NCBI GenBank assembly: GCA_041603535.1
Contig: JBFIEE010000062.1
Location: forward strand, 1 to 16,087
Direction of reading: 5' to 3'
From: HB2-32-21 sp041603535
GTDB taxonomy: Bacteria > Pseudomonadota > Gammaproteobacteria > Pseudomonadales > Porticoccaceae
DNA: 16,087 nucleotides
Below are positions 14,296 through 16,087 of the stretch, one piece after another. Each line of letters starts with the position of its first letter. The stretch's first letter is position 1. The notes under the pieces are model-generated. The model was not told the DNA's origin. It saw nothing but the letters and a program-made list of their open reading frames with translations, and ran no database searches. A program made the position numbers and the translations under genes.

Positions 14296-15423
14296 TCAAA
14301 GAGACGCGCCCGCGGAAAAGTCGGTAAAACCGTAGGGCGCGTACGGCCCAAGACAGGCATGTTCGAGCACACCCATACCTGTTCGGGTTCCGTCCGTGAC
14401 CCGAACAACTTGCTGGACGTGCAAATTAGCCGCCTCGTTTGGATCAAGCGTCTCCGGATCAAATACTTCGCCACCAATTTCCATTTCACCTTTCCATACA
14501 CCCTGACACCAGACCGGATGAAAGTAGCCCAGACCTTTCATCTGGAACTTGAACAGTGGTTCAAAAGAAATGGTGCGAGTATGGCCCTGCAAATTGACCA
14601 TATCTATCTCGGCCGCAGCAATTAACCGCGAACCTGGCACGTATCGCAGCCGATGCGCCAAACCGGGCATGTGTTCAATGCCGGGGTCATCGCCTTCTGG
14701 TACCTCAGCGGTGCTCTTGTAGAGCGGTGCGGTGAGGCCTTCTCGACACAACGCTTCGCCGTTGGAGCCTTCAAAGAATATGGCGAGGGAAACATGGTCC
14801 TCCCAAAACAGCGGCGCCCACAGTAAAAAAAACGAAGACGGTGGTTGCGGTGCGCCGACCGGGCCGGATTTGCCCAGGTTGCGCACCCCCCAGGATCGGT
14901 CTTTGGTGCCGTGGCACTGCGCCGGTACCACCCGGATATTGCCATCGGGATAATTGACTTCACCAGACCATTCACCAAACTGATCAAAGCGGGTAGCGTC
15001 CATGACTCGCCGCGCACCGCTCCATATGGTTTGTCGAGCCTCCTCAATACCGGCAGTGCGCGTCGCAAAAGTGAGGTCACAGCTAATACCGGTTTTATTG
15101 TCCTGCAACACAACGCGTGTCCGGCGCATCGGTTCCAGCACCTCAATACTGAAGGGGCCGACCTGCATCACCGTGCGCTCCAGGGGAGCGCGGCAGGAAC
15201 CAAAGAAACAATGCTGCCGTCCACCTTTCTCTATCACGCTGAAGGCGCAGTCGAGAATGCCCAGATGTGGGTAGATCGCCATCCCAATACCGAAATACCA
15301 GCTGCCATCTTTGGCATAGCCGTTGAACCAGGTGCGGTCATAAAAATTGGGATCGCTGGTAGCAGGGTGGGCGATAGGCTCTGCCGTTTGGTGGATTGGG
15401 AAATCGTCAAATTTGTTTAGCAT
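14296..15423 (-). CDS. AttH/lipocalin-like hypothetical protein (DUF7064/7065-type)
   Basis: A 375-residue protein without signal peptide or membrane helix. It resembles the AttH/CrtC-like (lipocalin-type double barrel) hypothetical proteins frequent in steroid-, terpenoid- and acyl-CoA-degrading Proteobacteria. Typical stretches are FYDRTWFNGYAKDGSWYFGIGMAIYPHLGILDCAFSV near the N-terminus, GTKDRSWGVRNLG in the centre and GMGVLEHACLGPYAPYGFTDF at the end. Members of this superfamily include hydratases and cyclases, but no reaction is established for this branch. ATG 15423 has GGAG about nine bases upstream on the minus strand. It may belong to the same catabolic locus as the DUF35 gene upstream on the same strand. 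The fold call is moderately sure, the function unknown. Confidence 0.75.
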   Translation of the reverse strand: MLNKFDDFPIHQTAEPIAHPATSDPNFYDRTWFNGYAKDGSWYFGIGMAIYPHLGILDCAFSVIEKGGRQHCFFGSCRAPLERTVMQVGPFSIEVLEPMRRTRVVLQDNKTGISCDLTFATRTAGIEEARQTIWSGARRVMDATRFDQFGEWSGEVNYPDGNIRVVPAQCHGTKDRSWGVRNLGKSGPVGAPQPPSSFFLLWAPLFWEDHVSLAIFFEGSNGEALCREGLTAPLYKSTAEVPEGDDPGIEHMPGLAHRLRYVPGSRLIAAAEIDMVNLQGHTRTISFEPLFKFQMKGLGYFHPVWCQGVWKGEMEIGGEVFDPETLDPNEAANLHVQQVVRVTDGTRTGMGVLEHACLGPYAPYGFTDFSAGASL

Positions 15424-15638
15424 GGCACTGGGTCTCCGTTATTTTAGCTTTCGTAACCTGCGTTAGCCGACGCCAGGTGGGCGGATTCAAGCTCAATGGG
15501 ACTGGGACTATATCAGAGCGTGCGGGGTGATCGCAGCGGAGACGCTCAACTAAGTCACCTTTGTCGCCCTCCGCTACACGATCCGCATTGGCTAACAGCC
15601 GAGGCGCACTTTTATGTATAGCCACACTAGAACTAAAC

Positions 15639-15661
15639 AACACCGATCAGGTATCGGTGTT
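15639..15661. repeat. Perfect hairpin, 9-base stem
   Basis: AACACCGAT (15639-15647), loop CAGGT, ATCGGTGTT (15653-15661). There is no adjoining long T-run on either strand, so its role as terminator is unproven. Confidence 0.6.
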
Positions 15662-15819
15662 ATGAGAAAGTTAACGTTGTTAAGCAACTCGCCTGTCGCA
15701 GTATTCGTCCCGCGATTGCTATTTGCTGATTGCCGATTGCTGTAGTGCCATCTCACAGCCGTCATGACGGTCGGACAGGTTGTTAATCAGGGCGTTAACC
15801 AGGATGTCTGTGCCAGTTA

Positions 15820-15841
15820 ACCGCCGACTTGCGTCGGCGGT
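15820..15841. repeat. GC-rich perfect hairpin, 9-base stem
   Basis: ACCGCCGAC (15820-15828), loop TTGC, GTCGGCGGT (15833-15841). It is stable, but no T-run follows on the plus strand; on the minus strand, downstream of the DUF35 gene, it is followed by TAACTGGC. Confidence 0.6.
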
Positions 15842-15868
15842 CGTATCGCATGGTGTCATTGGTCGTTA

Positions 15869-15890
15869 GCGTAGCGCCGTGGCGTTACGC
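15869..15890. repeat. Hairpin with 10-base stem containing one mismatch
   Basis: GCGTAGCGCC (15869-15878) pairs with GGCGTTACGC (15881-15890) with one G-T position and a 2-base gap. It lies 74 bases beyond the stop of the DUF35 gene on the minus strand and may act as an mRNA 3' structure. Confidence 0.5.
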
Positions 15891-15963
15891 ATGACTGCGC
15901 TTGCCTTTTCATTTTGCACGGGCTTTTCATTTCAACAGCCGCCGCTAGCAACGGCATGGAACT

Positions 15964-16087
15964 TTAGCCTTTGCGTGGGCGGAAGAATGGCAGTTTGCCA
16001 CCGTTTTCCAACGTTTCGAAAACGACCTCCATAGGCAGACCAACTTTCAGGTCCTGGTAATCCATATCCCTTAGGCCAGCGGTAATA
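15964..16087 (-). CDS. DUF35-type OB-fold protein, C-terminal end (5' part outside window)
   Basis: The last 40 codons of a gene read on the minus strand from the window edge. The peptide contains DLKVGLPMEVVFETLENG followed by KLPFFRPRKG and a TAA stop. The pattern K(V/I)GxPVEVVFE, then LPFFRP, is characteristic of the C-terminus of DUF35 proteins (rubredoxin-like zinc ribbon plus OB fold). These partner thiolase-like proteins in acyl-CoA metabolism, or form MaoC/ChsH2-type hydratase and aldolase complexes in steroid degradation. The zinc-ribbon end is outside the window. A thiolase-like gene is expected upstream beyond 16087. Confidence 0.75.
   Translation of the reverse strand, partial: ITAGLRDMDYQDLKVGLPMEVVFETLENGGKLPFFRPRKG

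Larger units (their letters stand above)
15424..15963. other. 540-base non-coding stretch with several inverted repeats
   Basis: This gap lies between the DUF35 gene and the AttH-like gene, both on the minus strand. No credible gene was found; a 78-residue minus-strand frame (15407-15643) has no family features and overlaps the next gene's start. It should contain the promoter of the AttH-like gene. Four perfect or nearly perfect short dyads and repeated CGATTGCT and GTTAAC words lie between 15639 and 15890; they are listed separately. Confidence 0.6.

Noticed and set aside
14101..14625. 174-residue plus-strand frame
   Set aside because: Most of it is antisense to the AttH-like gene, whose protein is family-like; no ribosome site or recognisable domain.
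15462..15596. GTTAGCC and GGCTAAC words 121 bases apart, considered as an integron attC site
   Set aside because: The order is reversed relative to attC (which runs RYYYAAC to GTTRRRY), GGCTAAC does not fit RYYYAAC, and there are no cassette genes.
15407..15643. 78-residue minus-strand frame upstream of the AttH-like gene
   Set aside because: No family resemblance, no good ribosome site, and it overlaps the start of a supported gene.

Overview
The window looks like chromosome from a Gram-negative gammaproteobacterium, probably a marine or aquatic relative of the Cellvibrionales/Pseudomonas side of the class. The reasons are the ubiA-phoB-phoR order (as in Pseudomonas), lipoproteins and an outer-membrane barrel, a mid-50s % G+C by eye, and catabolic genes typical of lipid, steroid or terpenoid degraders (luciferase-like monooxygenase, crotonase, AttH-like protein, DUF35 protein). 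The lineage is inference. No rRNA, tRNA, CRISPR array, insertion sequence or phage gene was seen.

Region 1 (1-3552, + strand): the end of ubiA, then phoB and phoR. A three-unit Pho box lies over the ubiA stop codon, so phoBR probably controls itself in response to phosphate. A FemAB-like acyltransferase gene follows phoR with almost no gap. Region 2 (3620-7299): a periplasmic SYLF-domain protein, then on the minus strand yaaA and a DUF938 methyltransferase as an overlapping pair convergent with it, then a divergently transcribed M48 metalloprotease lipoprotein with TPR repeats. A perfect TATAAT faces yaaA in the divergent gap.

Region 3 (7549-10089, + strand): a flavin-dependent luciferase-like oxidoreductase and an enoyl-CoA hydratase/isomerase-family protein. 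A strong intrinsic terminator separates them, so they are separate transcription units. The crotonase lacks both classical hydratase glutamates.

Region 4 (10367-13913, + strand): an apparent metal-uptake operon. It encodes a small His/Asp/Cys membrane protein, a coiled-coil outer-membrane barrel protein, a ZnuA-like binding protein and a ZnuB-like permease. Together these could move a metal ion, probably zinc or manganese, across both membranes, but no ATPase gene is present. This is the most system-like part of the window.

Region 5 (13914-16087, minus strand): a gap, an AttH/lipocalin-like protein, a 540-base non-coding stretch full of short inverted repeats, and the C-terminal end of a DUF35 OB-fold protein cut by the window edge. 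These two suggest that a lipid or steroid catabolic region continues beyond the window.
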